Positions 53,018 to 62,200 of a stretch of DNA of 64,000 bases are shown here, piece by piece. Each line of letters starts with the position of its first letter. The first letter of the stretch is position 1. This DNA is from Marinobacter sp. (GTDB taxonomy: Bacteria > Pseudomonadota > Gammaproteobacteria > Pseudomonadales > Oleiphilaceae): contig JACIZI010000019.1 of assembly GCA_014359475.1 (NCBI GenBank), positions 1 through 64,000 of the forward strand, given 5' to 3'. A model generated the notes under the pieces. It ran no database searches, was not told the DNA's origin, and was given only the letters and a program-made list of their open reading frames with translations. The translations under genes were made by a program, and so were the position numbers.

Positions 53018-55624
53018 TCAGGCGAAGCCCTGTGCGGACACTTCCCGACTTCGCCTGCGTAGCTGGCCAAAGGCCAGCAGGCCCAGCAGAATCAGAGCGG
53101 GAATAAAGACGAGCTCTTTCGGGGGCCGGTCCGTTTTCACCTGAACCGCATCAATGGTCCAGCCAAATTCGATACCCAGCTCCTGGGCCACACTGCCGAA
53201 GGTGACGAAGTTGACGGTCATTGCCTCGCCACTGGGTGAGACATCCAGCCCGGCGGCAGACAGCCTCTGCTGCGCAGAATCACCTTCTGGCAACGGCAAA
53301 CGCAGATAGGTGCTGATCTCCTGGCCGTCAAAGTTCGTACCGGATGCCTTGACGATCACGGGATCTTGCGCGGGAATATTCTCCACATGCTGGAACAGCT
53401 CTGAACCCGGCCTTTCCTCAGTGGGCGGGTAAACCCTGTCCCACCAGAAACCCGGCCGGAACATGCTGAAGGCAATCAGCAGCAGCAAGGCAGTTTCCCA
53501 CCAGCGGGTGCGGGTAAACCAGTAACCCTGGGTTGCCGCAGAGAACACCAGCATGGCCGTCACGGCGCTGAAGATGGTGACCAGCAAATCAAACCAGCCG
53601 CTCAGTCCGATCAACAGGAGCTGGGTATTGAAAATGAACATGAACGGCAGGATCGCCGTCCGGATATCGTAGGTAAAACCCTGGATACCCGTTCGTATCG
53701 GATCCGCACCGGAAATGGCCGCCGCCGCATAGGCGGCCAGCCCCACGGGCGGTGTATCGTCCGCCAGTATGCCGAAATAGAACACGAACAGATGCACGGC
53801 TATGAGTGGCACGATCAGGCCATTCTGGGCGCCCAGTGTAACCACGACAGGGGCCATCAGGGTGGACACCACAATGTAGTTGGCTGTGGTTGGCAGCCCC
53901 ATCCCCAGAATCAGACTGATCAGTGCGGTAAAGATCAGCATCAGCAGCAGGTTGCCGCCGGAGATAAACTCCACGAACTGGGTCATCACCAGACCGATGC
54001 CGGTAAGCGTAACCGTCCCCACCACAATCCCCGCCGCAGCGGTTGCCACACCGATGCCGACCATATTCCGGGCACCCGTTACCAGAGCATGGACAAGATC
54101 CACAACCCCACTGGACAGGCGGCCACCCTGGTCACCTTCCCCCCGGAACAACGCCTTCAGGGACTTGTGGGTGAGCAGGATAAAGATCATCAATACGGTC
54201 GCCCAGTAAGCAGAGAGCTGAGGAGAGAAACGCTCTACCGTCAGGCACCAGATCAGCACAACGACAGGTAACAGAAAATACAGGCCGGTCTTGACCGTCG
54301 GGCCGGTTTCCGGCAGCTCACCCATCGCCTGTTCCGGATCATCCTCTTCCAGGTCCGGGAACCGGGTTGCGTACCAGACAAGCCCGACATAGATCGCCAG
54401 CAACGCTGGCCCCAGTATCCACAGAGCTGCCTCCCCCAGTGCGCCCTTGATCCAGCCGACACCGTAATAGACCACCAGGGTGAGAATACACAGGCCCAGC
54501 AGCAACACCACCCAGGTCAGCAAGCGCTGTGCCAATGTGGGACGATTCAGGCGCTCAACCCCTTTCATGCCCAGTTTGCAGGCCTCCAGGTGAACGATAT
54601 AGATCAGTGCCACATAGGAAATCATCGCGGGCAAAATAGCGTGCTTGATGACCTCCAGGTAAGAGATACCGACATATTCGACCATGAGGAACGCGGCTGC
54701 CCCCATTACGGGAGGTGTCAACTGGCCGTTCGTGGAGGCCGCCACCTCGACAGCACCGGCCTTGGTGGCCGGAAAACCCACTCGCTTCATCAACGGGATA
54801 GTAAAAGTGCCAGTCGTCACCACGTTCGCAATCGAGGAGCCGGAGATGATTCCGCTCAAGCCACTGGAAACCACGGCTGCCTTGGCGGGGCCACCACGCA
54901 TGTGGCCGAGCAATGCATAAGCCACTTTTATGAAATAATTGCCGGCCCCTGCTTTCTCGAGCAGCGCACCGAACAGGACGAACAGGAAAACAAAGCTGGT
55001 GGATACGCCCAGAGCGACACCGAAGACACCCTCTGTTCCCAGCCATTGGTGAGAGGCCAGTTTGCTGAGACTGGCCCCTTTATGGGAAATAACGTCCGGC
55101 ATCCAGGGGCCAGCCAGGGAATATATAATAAACACCCCTGCCACGATGGTCAGCGGCAGGCCCAGGGCGCGGCGCGTGGCCTCCAGAAGCAGCACCAGCC
55201 CGCCAAGGGCAACGATCAGGTCCTGGGTAACCGGTGCCCCTGGCCGCGTAGCGAGTTCTTCATAGAAAAAATAGAGATAAGACGCGGCAAAAGCCGCTGC
55301 CAAAGCCAATACCCAGTCATAGACCGGCACATGGTTGGCGTGCCTTCCCCTTATCATCGGGAACGCTGCAAACGCCAGAAACGACGCGAATGCCAGATGG
55401 ATCGACCGGGCTTCGGTGGAGTTGAATACGCCGACCTCCAGCATGTAGGGGAGCGGAGAAGCTATCCAGAGCTGGAACAGTGACCAGAGAAGCGGAACAA
55501 TGAAAAGTACGACCGCCGCCGGGCCGGCGGTCGCCCTGCCGCCGGATTCAGTCTGCAGAAACTTATCAACATCAGGCCCTTTTCCATTGGGCTGGCCGGC
55601 CTTTTGATCGGTACTGGTCATCAC
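53018..55624 (-). CDS. TRAP transporter fused permease (DctQ-DctM, TAXI type)
   Basis: 868 residues. The N-terminal ~180 residues carry four membrane helices (DctQ-like); the large DctM part follows with twelve or more helices: LFGALLEKAGAGNYFIKVAYALLGHMRGGPAKAAVV, SGIISGSSIANVVTTGTFTIPLMKR, LTPPVMGAAAFLMVEYVGI, LILGMGLPTTANYIVVSTL and FGILADDTPPVGLAAYAAAAI are signatures. The C-terminal ~130 residues are extramembrane. It imports a carboxylate or amino-acid-like solute using an ion gradient. The TAXI binding protein is encoded 77 bases upstream. Confidence 0.93.
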   Translation of the reverse strand: MMTSTDQKAGQPNGKGPDVDKFLQTESGGRATAGPAAVVLFIVPLLWSLFQLWIASPLPYMLEVGVFNSTEARSIHLAFASFLAFAAFPMIRGRHANHVPVYDWVLALAAAFAASYLYFFYEELATRPGAPVTQDLIVALGGLVLLLEATRRALGLPLTIVAGVFIIYSLAGPWMPDVISHKGASLSKLASHQWLGTEGVFGVALGVSTSFVFLFVLFGALLEKAGAGNYFIKVAYALLGHMRGGPAKAAVVSSGLSGIISGSSIANVVTTGTFTIPLMKRVGFPATKAGAVEVAASTNGQLTPPVMGAAAFLMVEYVGISYLEVIKHAILPAMISYVALIYIVHLEACKLGMKGVERLNRPTLAQRLLTWVVLLLGLCILTLVVYYGVGWIKGALGEAALWILGPALLAIYVGLVWYATRFPDLEEDDPEQAMGELPETGPTVKTGLYFLLPVVVLIWCLTVERFSPQLSAYWATVLMIFILLTHKSLKALFRGEGDQGGRLSSGVVDLVHALVTGARNMVGIGVATAAAGIVVGTVTLTGIGLVMTQFVEFISGGNLLLMLIFTALISLILGMGLPTTANYIVVSTLMAPVVVTLGAQNGLIVPLIAVHLFVFYFGILADDTPPVGLAAYAAAAISGADPIRTGIQGFTYDIRTAILPFMFIFNTQLLLIGLSGWFDLLVTIFSAVTAMLVFSAATQGYWFTRTRWWETALLLLIAFSMFRPGFWWDRVYPPTEERPGSELFQHVENIPAQDPVIVKASGTNFDGQEISTYLRLPLPEGDSAQQRLSAAGLDVSPSGEAMTVNFVTFGSVAQELGIEFGWTIDAVQVKTDRPPKELVFIPALILLGLLAFGQLRRRSREVSAQGFA

Positions 55625-55701
55625 TGGGCCCTGCTGGGATTATCAGGAAGGAGTGTGCCCGCCGACAGGGACTGCCGGCGGGACCTGGCAAGAGGTCCGG
55701 A

Positions 55702-56685
55702 TCAGTCGATCAGGCCCGCTTCCTTATAGTACTTCCTGGCACCCGGGTGCAGCGGCGCACTCAACGCATCGCTCACCATCTCGGACTTTTTCAGGTTGGC
55801 AAACGCGGGGTGCAGGCGTTTGAAGCTGTCAAAGTTCTCAAACACAGCCTTCACCACCTGATACACCACTTTCTCCGGCACATCGGTGGAAGAAACAAAG
55901 GTGGCCGCCACACCGAAGGTGGTCACATCCTCGTCACTGCCGCGGTACATACCACCCGGGATAATCGCCTTGCGGTAGTATGGGTTTTCTTTGATCAGTT
56001 TTTTGGTCGCCTTATTGTCCACATTGACGAGCACACTGTCACAGGAAGTGGTTGCCTCCTTGATCGAGCCGGACGGATGGCCAACGGTATAGAAAAAAGC
56101 ATCAATGTTGCCATCACACAGTGCCTGGGACTGCTCTGCAGCTTTCAGTTCGGCAGCATACCCGAACTTGTCCATGGTCCAGCCCATTTCATCCAGGAGT
56201 ACCTCTGCCGTAGCCCGCTGACCGGACCCCGGGTTACCTACCGATACCCGCTTGCCGGCAAGGTCTTCAAAATTCTTGATGCCGGAACCTTTGCTGGCTA
56301 CCACGGTGAATGGCTCCGGATGCAGTGAGAACACCGCGCGGAGCTTCTTGTTGGGCCCTTCATCCTTGAACTGGCTGGTGCCGTTATACGCATGGTACTG
56401 CCAGTCTGACTGGGCAACCGCCAGGTCCAGTTCGCCGGCACGGATGGCATTCAGGTTGTAGACAGAACCACCGGTGCTTTCTACAGAACAACGAATGCCG
56501 TGCTCTTTACGGTTCATGTTCACAAGACGGCAAATCGCACCACCTGCCGGATAATAGACACCGGTTACACCACCGGTACCGATTGTAACGAAGCGCTGCT
56601 CCTGCGCGTGAATAGCTGAGCTGCCGGCCCCAAGCGTGACTGCCGCAGCAACAGCAAGTGCAGAGAAGTTCATTTTCAGTGCCAT
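55702..56685 (-). CDS. TAXI family TRAP transporter solute-binding protein
   Basis: 327 residues with a signal peptide ([18 protein letters not shown]). TAXI features: [81 protein letters not shown] and [15 protein letters not shown]-like ([18 protein letters not shown]). It captures the solute in the periplasm for the fused permease downstream. Ligand unknown; glutamate/glutamine-type ligands are known for the family. Start ATG is well placed; a terminator lies upstream, separating it from the MMPL gene. Confidence 0.93.
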   Translation of the reverse strand: MALKMNFSALAVAAAVTLGAGSSAIHAQEQRFVTIGTGGVTGVYYPAGGAICRLVNMNRKEHGIRCSVESTGGSVYNLNAIRAGELDLAVAQSDWQYHAYNGTSQFKDEGPNKKLRAVFSLHPEPFTVVASKGSGIKNFEDLAGKRVSVGNPGSGQRATAEVLLDEMGWTMDKFGYAAELKAAEQSQALCDGNIDAFFYTVGHPSGSIKEATTSCDSVLVNVDNKATKKLIKENPYYRKAIIPGGMYRGSDEDVTTFGVAATFVSSTDVPEKVVYQVVKAVFENFDSFKRLHPAFANLKKSEMVSDALSAPLHPGARKYYKEAGLID

Positions 56686-56824
56686 GAGCGTGTTCCTTGT
56701 TTATGGTGATTATCTCGTCCGGTCACCGTTGCAAATGACCGCAACGCGGGTTCGTCTTTGAACATAGACCAAGCCGGGCCAGAAATAAAGCCCGAATCAG
56801 GACGCTAACCAACTGACAGACAAC

Positions 56825-56853
56825 AAAAAAGCCCGCAATTCGGGCTTTTTTGC
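56825..56853. terminator. Bidirectional-looking terminator downstream of the MMPL gene
   Basis: aaaaaagcccg-caatt-cgggcttttttg: seven-pair stem with A-run before and T-run after. On the minus strand it lies 16 bases past the MMPL/RND stop, ending that operon upstream of the TAXI gene. Confidence 0.92.
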
Positions 56854-56868
56854 TGATATCTGCAAAGT

Positions 56869-59253
56869 TTACTTGCGGGCGCGGTCCCTGGCAATCATCC
56901 GGTCCGGACGCAGCAGGAAGCGCGCCAGCGCCGGCAGCAGCCAGATGGCGCCGACCATGTTCCACAGGAACATGAAGAACAGCAGGAAGCCCATATCCGC
57001 CTGGAATTTGATGGGCGAGAAGATCCAGGTCACCACACCGATACCCAGGGTCACACCGGTAAAGATGACGGCTTTACCGGTTGAGCGCAGGGTCTCGTAG
57101 TAAGCCTCCTGCAGTGTCTTGCCCTCCAGCAGGTACTTTTCAAGTTTGCTGTAGATGTAAATGCCATAGTCCACGCCGATACCGACACCCAGTGCAATGA
57201 CCGGCAGCGTCGCCACCTTGATGCCGATACCGGACACCGCCATGATCGCCTCACACAGAATGGAGGTCAGGCCCAGCGGAACCACAATACACAGCACGGC
57301 GCGGATGGAACGGAAGGTGAGTAAACACAGGGCACTGACCACGCCATAGACCAGCATCAGCATGACCCCCTTGGCGCTGGAGATGACCTCATTGGTGGCC
57401 GCCTCAACACCGGCGTTACCAGCCGCCAGCAGGAAGCGGTGCTGCTCGTTACTGTGCTCGGAGGCAAAGGCCTCTACCCGATCGGTTACCCGTTCCAGGG
57501 TTTCCGCCTTGTGGTCTTCCAGGAATACCAGCACCGGTGTCAGGCTGCAGTCTGTGTTAATCAGGCCGGCCGGAGCCTCGCGGATCGACGCATTGATAAT
57601 GGTCTGGTTGCGGGAGATTTCGTACCACTTCCAGTTACCCTCGTTCAGTGCCTTGGTGACAATCCTGGACACATTCGCCAGGGATGCCGTCGACTGCACA
57701 CCCGCGGTGTTCTGCAGCTCCCATTGCAACTTGTCCATGGCCCGTAACACCTCGTACTGGGTACATTGTTCCTGCGGTGTTTTGACCATCACTACCAACA
57801 CATCCGCGCTGGTGGAGTAGTTATTGATGATGTAGGCATTGTCCTTGTTATAACGGGAATCCGCACGCAGCTCCGGCGCTCCCTGGTCAAGATCACCTAC
57901 TTTCAGATCCTGTTTGTAGTAGAGGCCAAGCCCCAGACCCAACAAAGCAATCAGCAGGGAGATCGGGGCGACACCCGGGTGGGCAAAGTAGGACATCACG
58001 CGCCATTTGCGGTCCTGCTTGTCGCCGTGGTTCTGCACATGGCGCACACCACTTCTGGTGATGCCCAGATAAGACATGATCAGCACATGCAGCACCAGGT
58101 TGGTGATGATCACGAACGCCACACCAAGGCCGGCTGCAACCGCCAGATCCCGGATAACGTCAATCTCAATAAATACCAGGGTCAGGAAGCCGACCGCATC
58201 AGAAATCAGTGCCAGCATGCCCGGGATGTAGAGCGCCCGGAACGCCAGCCGGGCCGAGGTAACGGAGTCAAAGCCTTTGGCCGCTTCCACCGCCATGGCA
58301 TTAACAATCTGCACCCCGTGACTGATACCGATGGCAAACACCAGGAACGGTACCAGCACTGAATACGGATCCAGTCCATACCCCAGCAGGCGCAGGGTAC
58401 CCAACTGCCAGACCACCGCGATAATGGAGGTGAAAATCGGCACCAGGGTGCCTGCGATGCAGCGGGAGTACCAATACAACAGTAATGTGGTCAGCACAAT
58501 GGTAATGCCGGCGAACCACGCAATGGAGGCAATTCCCTCGATCAGGTCGCCCACCTTTTTGGCAAAACCGACAATATGAATCTCCACATTGGGGTTCTGC
58601 GCTTCATATTTCTGACGGATCTGCTCTTCCAGCTGGCGGGAGAGCTCACTATAGTCCAGCGCCTCCCCGGTTTCCGGATTCTTTTCATAGAGGGGCGCAT
58701 ACACAATGGTGGAGCGGAAGTTATCGGAAATCAGCGAGCCAACCTCGTTGGAACGCAGGATATTTTGCCGCAACTGCTCCAGGCTGGCGCGGGATCCATC
58801 ATAGTTATCCGGAATAACAGTACCGCCCTGGAACCCCTGCTCGGTGACCTCGACCCACCGCACATTGGAGGTCCACAGGGATTTAAGACCTGAACGATCC
58901 ACACCATTGAGATAGAACATCTCGTCGGTGATCTGCTTCAGTGTTTCCATATACTCAGCCTGGAAGATATCCCCTTCCTTGACCTCAACCGCAATCCGCA
59001 CGAAGTTACCCAGGTTCTCCAGATCATCCCGGTGCTCGAGCATGTTCACGATGTACGGGTGCTCCAGCGGAATCATCCGCTCGAAGCTCGCATCCGGCTG
59101 GATCTTGATTGCGTTGTACCCCAGGAACACCGTGAGTGCGAGAAACGCAATCAGAATGATCGCCCGGTTGTTGAAAATCAGACGTTCCAGGAACGGTTCT
59201 GCCCCGGGTGATGTCATGTGATGCTCGCCCTTGTCATGCTTCGGGTTCGACAT
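56869..59253 (-). CDS. MMPL/RND family permease
   Basis: 794 residues with GAGGGG upstream of the ATG. Two repeats, each of a membrane helix, a large periplasmic loop and five helices: IILIAFLALTVFLGYNAIKI; WFAGITIVLTTLLLYWYSR; VLVPFLVFAIGISHGVQIVNAMAVEAA; then ISLLIALLGLGLGLYY, VMLMLVYGVVSALCLLTF and LPVIALGVGIGVDYGIYIYSKLE. The GISHG and GVDYGIY blocks are the family's proton-relay helices. It has no AcrB-type docking length, so it belongs with MmpL/HpnN-like lipid or hydrophobic-solute exporters. It follows the YCF48-like and DUF1329 genes in one direction. Confidence 0.88.
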   Translation of the reverse strand: MSNPKHDKGEHHMTSPGAEPFLERLIFNNRAIILIAFLALTVFLGYNAIKIQPDASFERMIPLEHPYIVNMLEHRDDLENLGNFVRIAVEVKEGDIFQAEYMETLKQITDEMFYLNGVDRSGLKSLWTSNVRWVEVTEQGFQGGTVIPDNYDGSRASLEQLRQNILRSNEVGSLISDNFRSTIVYAPLYEKNPETGEALDYSELSRQLEEQIRQKYEAQNPNVEIHIVGFAKKVGDLIEGIASIAWFAGITIVLTTLLLYWYSRCIAGTLVPIFTSIIAVVWQLGTLRLLGYGLDPYSVLVPFLVFAIGISHGVQIVNAMAVEAAKGFDSVTSARLAFRALYIPGMLALISDAVGFLTLVFIEIDVIRDLAVAAGLGVAFVIITNLVLHVLIMSYLGITRSGVRHVQNHGDKQDRKWRVMSYFAHPGVAPISLLIALLGLGLGLYYKQDLKVGDLDQGAPELRADSRYNKDNAYIINNYSTSADVLVVMVKTPQEQCTQYEVLRAMDKLQWELQNTAGVQSTASLANVSRIVTKALNEGNWKWYEISRNQTIINASIREAPAGLINTDCSLTPVLVFLEDHKAETLERVTDRVEAFASEHSNEQHRFLLAAGNAGVEAATNEVISSAKGVMLMLVYGVVSALCLLTFRSIRAVLCIVVPLGLTSILCEAIMAVSGIGIKVATLPVIALGVGIGVDYGIYIYSKLEKYLLEGKTLQEAYYETLRSTGKAVIFTGVTLGIGVVTWIFSPIKFQADMGFLLFFMFLWNMVGAIWLLPALARFLLRPDRMIARDRARK

Positions 59254-59299
59254 TCAAAAGCCCCTCTATACGTTCGTTCTGTTATGCCACACCAGGGCG

Positions 59300-60448
59300 T
59301 TATTGAAGGTTCCGGCCACGGGCATCGGTACGTTTGACCCCGCCCTCGCCGAACAGCAACAGGTTATTACCGGAAACCGGCACTACATCCATAATCCCTT
59401 CACGGTCGTCACGAAAATACTCCCGGAAACTTTCGGCACCGTTGGCACTGAACAGTACGGTGCCGCCGTTCCCCACCAACACCACTTCATTCTTGTCGGG
59501 CACAGCACCACTGTTGAGCGTTGCACCGGCCGTATTGGTGATCGCCCGCCAGGTGCGGCCCAGATCGCTGCTGATAAACATATTGCCGCGCAGACCGAAA
59601 ATCAGCATTTCATTCATCTGACCGGTGCCAAGTACACCGAACAGTGAGCCATCGTAGGGTGACTCCCGACGCTCCCAGGATCCACCATTATCCGCCGACA
59701 CGTGCACCTGACCGGCCTCGCCGACAATGACCAGCGCACCGCCGGTGACTCGCGCTACGTCATTCAGGTGGAACGACTGAGGGTTATCCAGCTCGTCGGC
59801 CATGTATTGCCAGGTCTGGCCACCATCCCGGGTTTGCAGCGCCATGCCGTAGGCACCCACGGCAATGCCGTGTCGCTCATTCTCGAACCAGATGTCAAGC
59901 AACGGGTTCACTGGCCCGATGTCCAGGTCGGATTTGAGGTTATCCAGAGCAAAATAGATGTCGTCCAGCGCCCACTCGAGGTCTCCCTTCTCGTCTTCCG
60001 GGGCTTCATCAATACGTTCTTGTATGGCTTCCGCCTGCTCTTCCTTAGCGGCAATAGCCAGTCTGGCCGCATCCTCTCCGGTCATCTGCAACTGCCAGGT
60101 GGCTCCGGCATCATTGGTATGCAGAATGACACCGCTGTGGCCCACGGCCCAGCCATGGGTTTCGGTGCCGAAGCTGATGCCGGTAAGCGTTGTTGATACC
60201 GGGACATCGCCCTGCACCCAGGTCTTGCCATTATCATCGGAGTAGATGATGTGGCCCCGCTCACCAGCGGCCAGTATACGATCGCCCGCCCGGACTGCAT
60301 CATTGAGCAGGCGCTTGGGTGCCAGATCCGACTTCATGGCCGGTGTCTCCAGCACATCGGCCACCGCATAGGCTGCGGAGGCGGGCACCATCAGCGACAC
60401 CGCCATACCGGCAGCACAAAGGGACTTACGCATCAATCTCTTAGCCAT
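59300..60448 (-). CDS. Exported YCF48/BNR-repeat beta-propeller protein
   Basis: 382 residues with a signal peptide (LCAAGMAVSLMVPASAAYA). BNR/Asp-box repeats recur: SDDNGKTW, TNDAGATW, TRDGGQTW, SADNGGSW and SSDLGRTW, with YCF48/Hcf136-like spacing, interrupted near residue 125-165 by a charged helical insert (AAKEEQAEAIQERIDEAPED). The name photosystem II stability factor is inherited from plants and does not apply here. Such proteins usually neighbour an MMPL permease and DUF1329/DUF1302 genes; it is probably a periplasmic assembly or adaptor factor. It lies 46 bases upstream of the MMPL gene. Confidence 0.85.
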   Translation of the reverse strand: MAKRLMRKSLCAAGMAVSLMVPASAAYAVADVLETPAMKSDLAPKRLLNDAVRAGDRILAAGERGHIIYSDDNGKTWVQGDVPVSTTLTGISFGTETHGWAVGHSGVILHTNDAGATWQLQMTGEDAARLAIAAKEEQAEAIQERIDEAPEDEKGDLEWALDDIYFALDNLKSDLDIGPVNPLLDIWFENERHGIAVGAYGMALQTRDGGQTWQYMADELDNPQSFHLNDVARVTGGALVIVGEAGQVHVSADNGGSWERRESPYDGSLFGVLGTGQMNEMLIFGLRGNMFISSDLGRTWRAITNTAGATLNSGAVPDKNEVVLVGNGGTVLFSANGAESFREYFRDDREGIMDVVPVSGNNLLLFGEGGVKRTDARGRNLQ

Positions 60449-60532
60449 TCAGATAACCCATTCAGGATAGGATTCATTGTCTCGGTGCTCGGTCCGTCCG
60501 GACCATTCCAATCAATTGTTTTATAACAGAAA

Positions 60533-60555
60533 CCGGCAGCCCAAAAGGCTGCCGG
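60533..60555. other. Hairpin between DUF1329 and YCF48-like genes
   Basis: ccggcagcc-caaaa-ggctgccgg: nine-pair perfect stem in the 139-base gap, 32 bases past the DUF1329 stop. On the minus strand only a short T-run follows, so it may reduce rather than stop readthrough, setting a higher level of DUF1329 than of the downstream genes. Confidence 0.55.
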
Positions 60556-60587
60556 GCAAGAACCCGCCAATAGCTGGCCGGTATGGC

Positions 60588-61982
60588 TTACCGTACGCTG
60601 CGGCGACGTAGTGCCGAAGGCGAGTAATACCGCTTGCTGGGCATTTCGTCGTTAAACACCCGGGTATTTTCTTCTTCGGTATCCAGGCCCTGCACGTGAT
60701 AACGGCGCGCCTGGAGGTCGTGGAAAACTTCCAGAGCCGTCCAGGTTGCCGGCACTTCGTAGAAGTTCTTGGCCACACCCATGGAAACACGCCACAGGTC
60801 ACCGCGGGCATCGTACTGATCCAGCAGCAGCGTATTCCAGCTGTCCTCGTCCACGTAGAAGCGGCGCTTATGATAGACATGGCGCTCGCCATTCTTCAGT
60901 GTGGCTTCTACCACATGCACCCGGTGCAGCTCGTAACGCATATAGTCCGGATTGATGTGGTTAATACCGAGGATGTCTTCATAGGGAAGGCCTTCCTGGG
61001 CAATCGCATAGTTGTTATAGGGAATGTAAATTTCCTGCTTGCCCAGATAGCGCCAGTTATACCGGTCCATGGCACCGTTGAAGATGTCCGTGTCATCGGC
61101 CGTGCGCAGATTGTCAGCTGCGGCGATCGGCGAGTCATACCCCAGGTTCGGTGCCCGGCGAACACGGCGCTGACCGGCGTTATAGCCCCAGCCGTTACGG
61201 GGATTCTTGATCTGATTCATGGTTTCGTGGATCAGGATAGCGCCACCGGCCAGGCGCGCCGGAGAAAGGGTGAACGACAGGTAGTAGAAAATCACGTTAT
61301 CCAGAGTGCTTTCGTCGCCCTCCGGGTCGTAGTAGTTGAAGGCCCCTTCCACCTGGGCGGTTACCAGTGAGTAGTCACCATCCTGCTGCACAGCGACCTC
61401 ACTGGCCCGGCGCAACGTATGTACACCCCTCCAGCGGGTCAGGTGGTTCCAGATCACCTGCCAGGCTTTCTGTTCATTGTTGCCGTACAGTATAGGAAAC
61501 GGGTAACCGCCGTAGGCTCCGTCAATACCCTCAGCCTGGCCGACAATCGTGGCGCTGGTCGCGTTGTCGCGGGTATTCCGGGCCACCCAGTCGGGAATTG
61601 CATGGGTCCGGCGGGTCTTGTAGACAGGTATCCGGAATGTCGTCGGGTAGGTCTTCAGCAACGCTTTAAGGCCATCGGTCAGGTGTTCAGAGTACTGGTC
61701 CATATTGCTGGCAGTGATCGTGAAGAGCACTTCGTCTTGCGGGAACGGGTTCTCGTGGTGATCCCCTGTGCCTTCGTAACCGGGCGGCAGGTCCTCGGGC
61801 GTCAGACCACCGGTCCAGGGAGGAATCGTACCTGACTCATTGCCCGCTTTCGGGGAGCCGAAAGGAGTCAGCTCATCACCGAGACGGGCAGCCTCTCTGG
61901 ACGACACCGCTGCCAGCACGTGTGTGGTTAACATCGACAGCACAACAAGGCTGCCAAGTAGCATTTTTTTATTATGTCGCAT
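60588..61982 (-). CDS. DUF1329 family exported protein (LolA/LolB-like carrier)
   Basis: 464 residues with a signal peptide (LLGSLVVLSMLTTHVLAAV). DUF1329 hallmarks: AARLGDELTPFGSPKAGNESGTIPPWTGGL, ENPFPQDEVLFTITASNMDQY, YPTTFRIPVYKTRRTHAIPDW, GGYPFPIL, HETMNQIKNPRNGWGYNAGQRRVRRAPNLGYD and VHVVEATLKNGERHVYHKRRFYVDEDSW. The family is thought to have a LolA/LppX-like fold that carries lipid. It usually follows a DUF1302 outer-membrane protein gene, which is absent here: the upstream 218 bases show no gene and then pepN. Confidence 0.9.
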   Translation of the reverse strand: MRHNKKMLLGSLVVLSMLTTHVLAAVSSREAARLGDELTPFGSPKAGNESGTIPPWTGGLTPEDLPPGYEGTGDHHENPFPQDEVLFTITASNMDQYSEHLTDGLKALLKTYPTTFRIPVYKTRRTHAIPDWVARNTRDNATSATIVGQAEGIDGAYGGYPFPILYGNNEQKAWQVIWNHLTRWRGVHTLRRASEVAVQQDGDYSLVTAQVEGAFNYYDPEGDESTLDNVIFYYLSFTLSPARLAGGAILIHETMNQIKNPRNGWGYNAGQRRVRRAPNLGYDSPIAAADNLRTADDTDIFNGAMDRYNWRYLGKQEIYIPYNNYAIAQEGLPYEDILGINHINPDYMRYELHRVHVVEATLKNGERHVYHKRRFYVDEDSWNTLLLDQYDARGDLWRVSMGVAKNFYEVPATWTALEVFHDLQARRYHVQGLDTEEENTRVFNDEMPSKRYYSPSALRRRSVR

Positions 61983-62200
61983 TTACAGTTTCCTGATTGT
62001 GTCTGAAAGCCCTGGAGGACTTGTCCCGGCCCGGGCCTGACAAATACTGCCGGACAATCAGCGGTCAGTCATGGAGCCGGACAAGAGCTACCCGTTAATC
62101 AACAGATTAGTTGATTGTAAGGTATTGTCCATCGACCGAAAGTGCGATTTTGTATCAGGGTGTGACCAGACGTATCGCCCTCACACCCGGGAGCAGCAGG

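Noticed and set aside
59300-60448. Photosystem II assembly factor
   Set aside because: The YCF48 name comes from plastids; the context is an envelope transport cluster in a non-photosynthetic bacterium.
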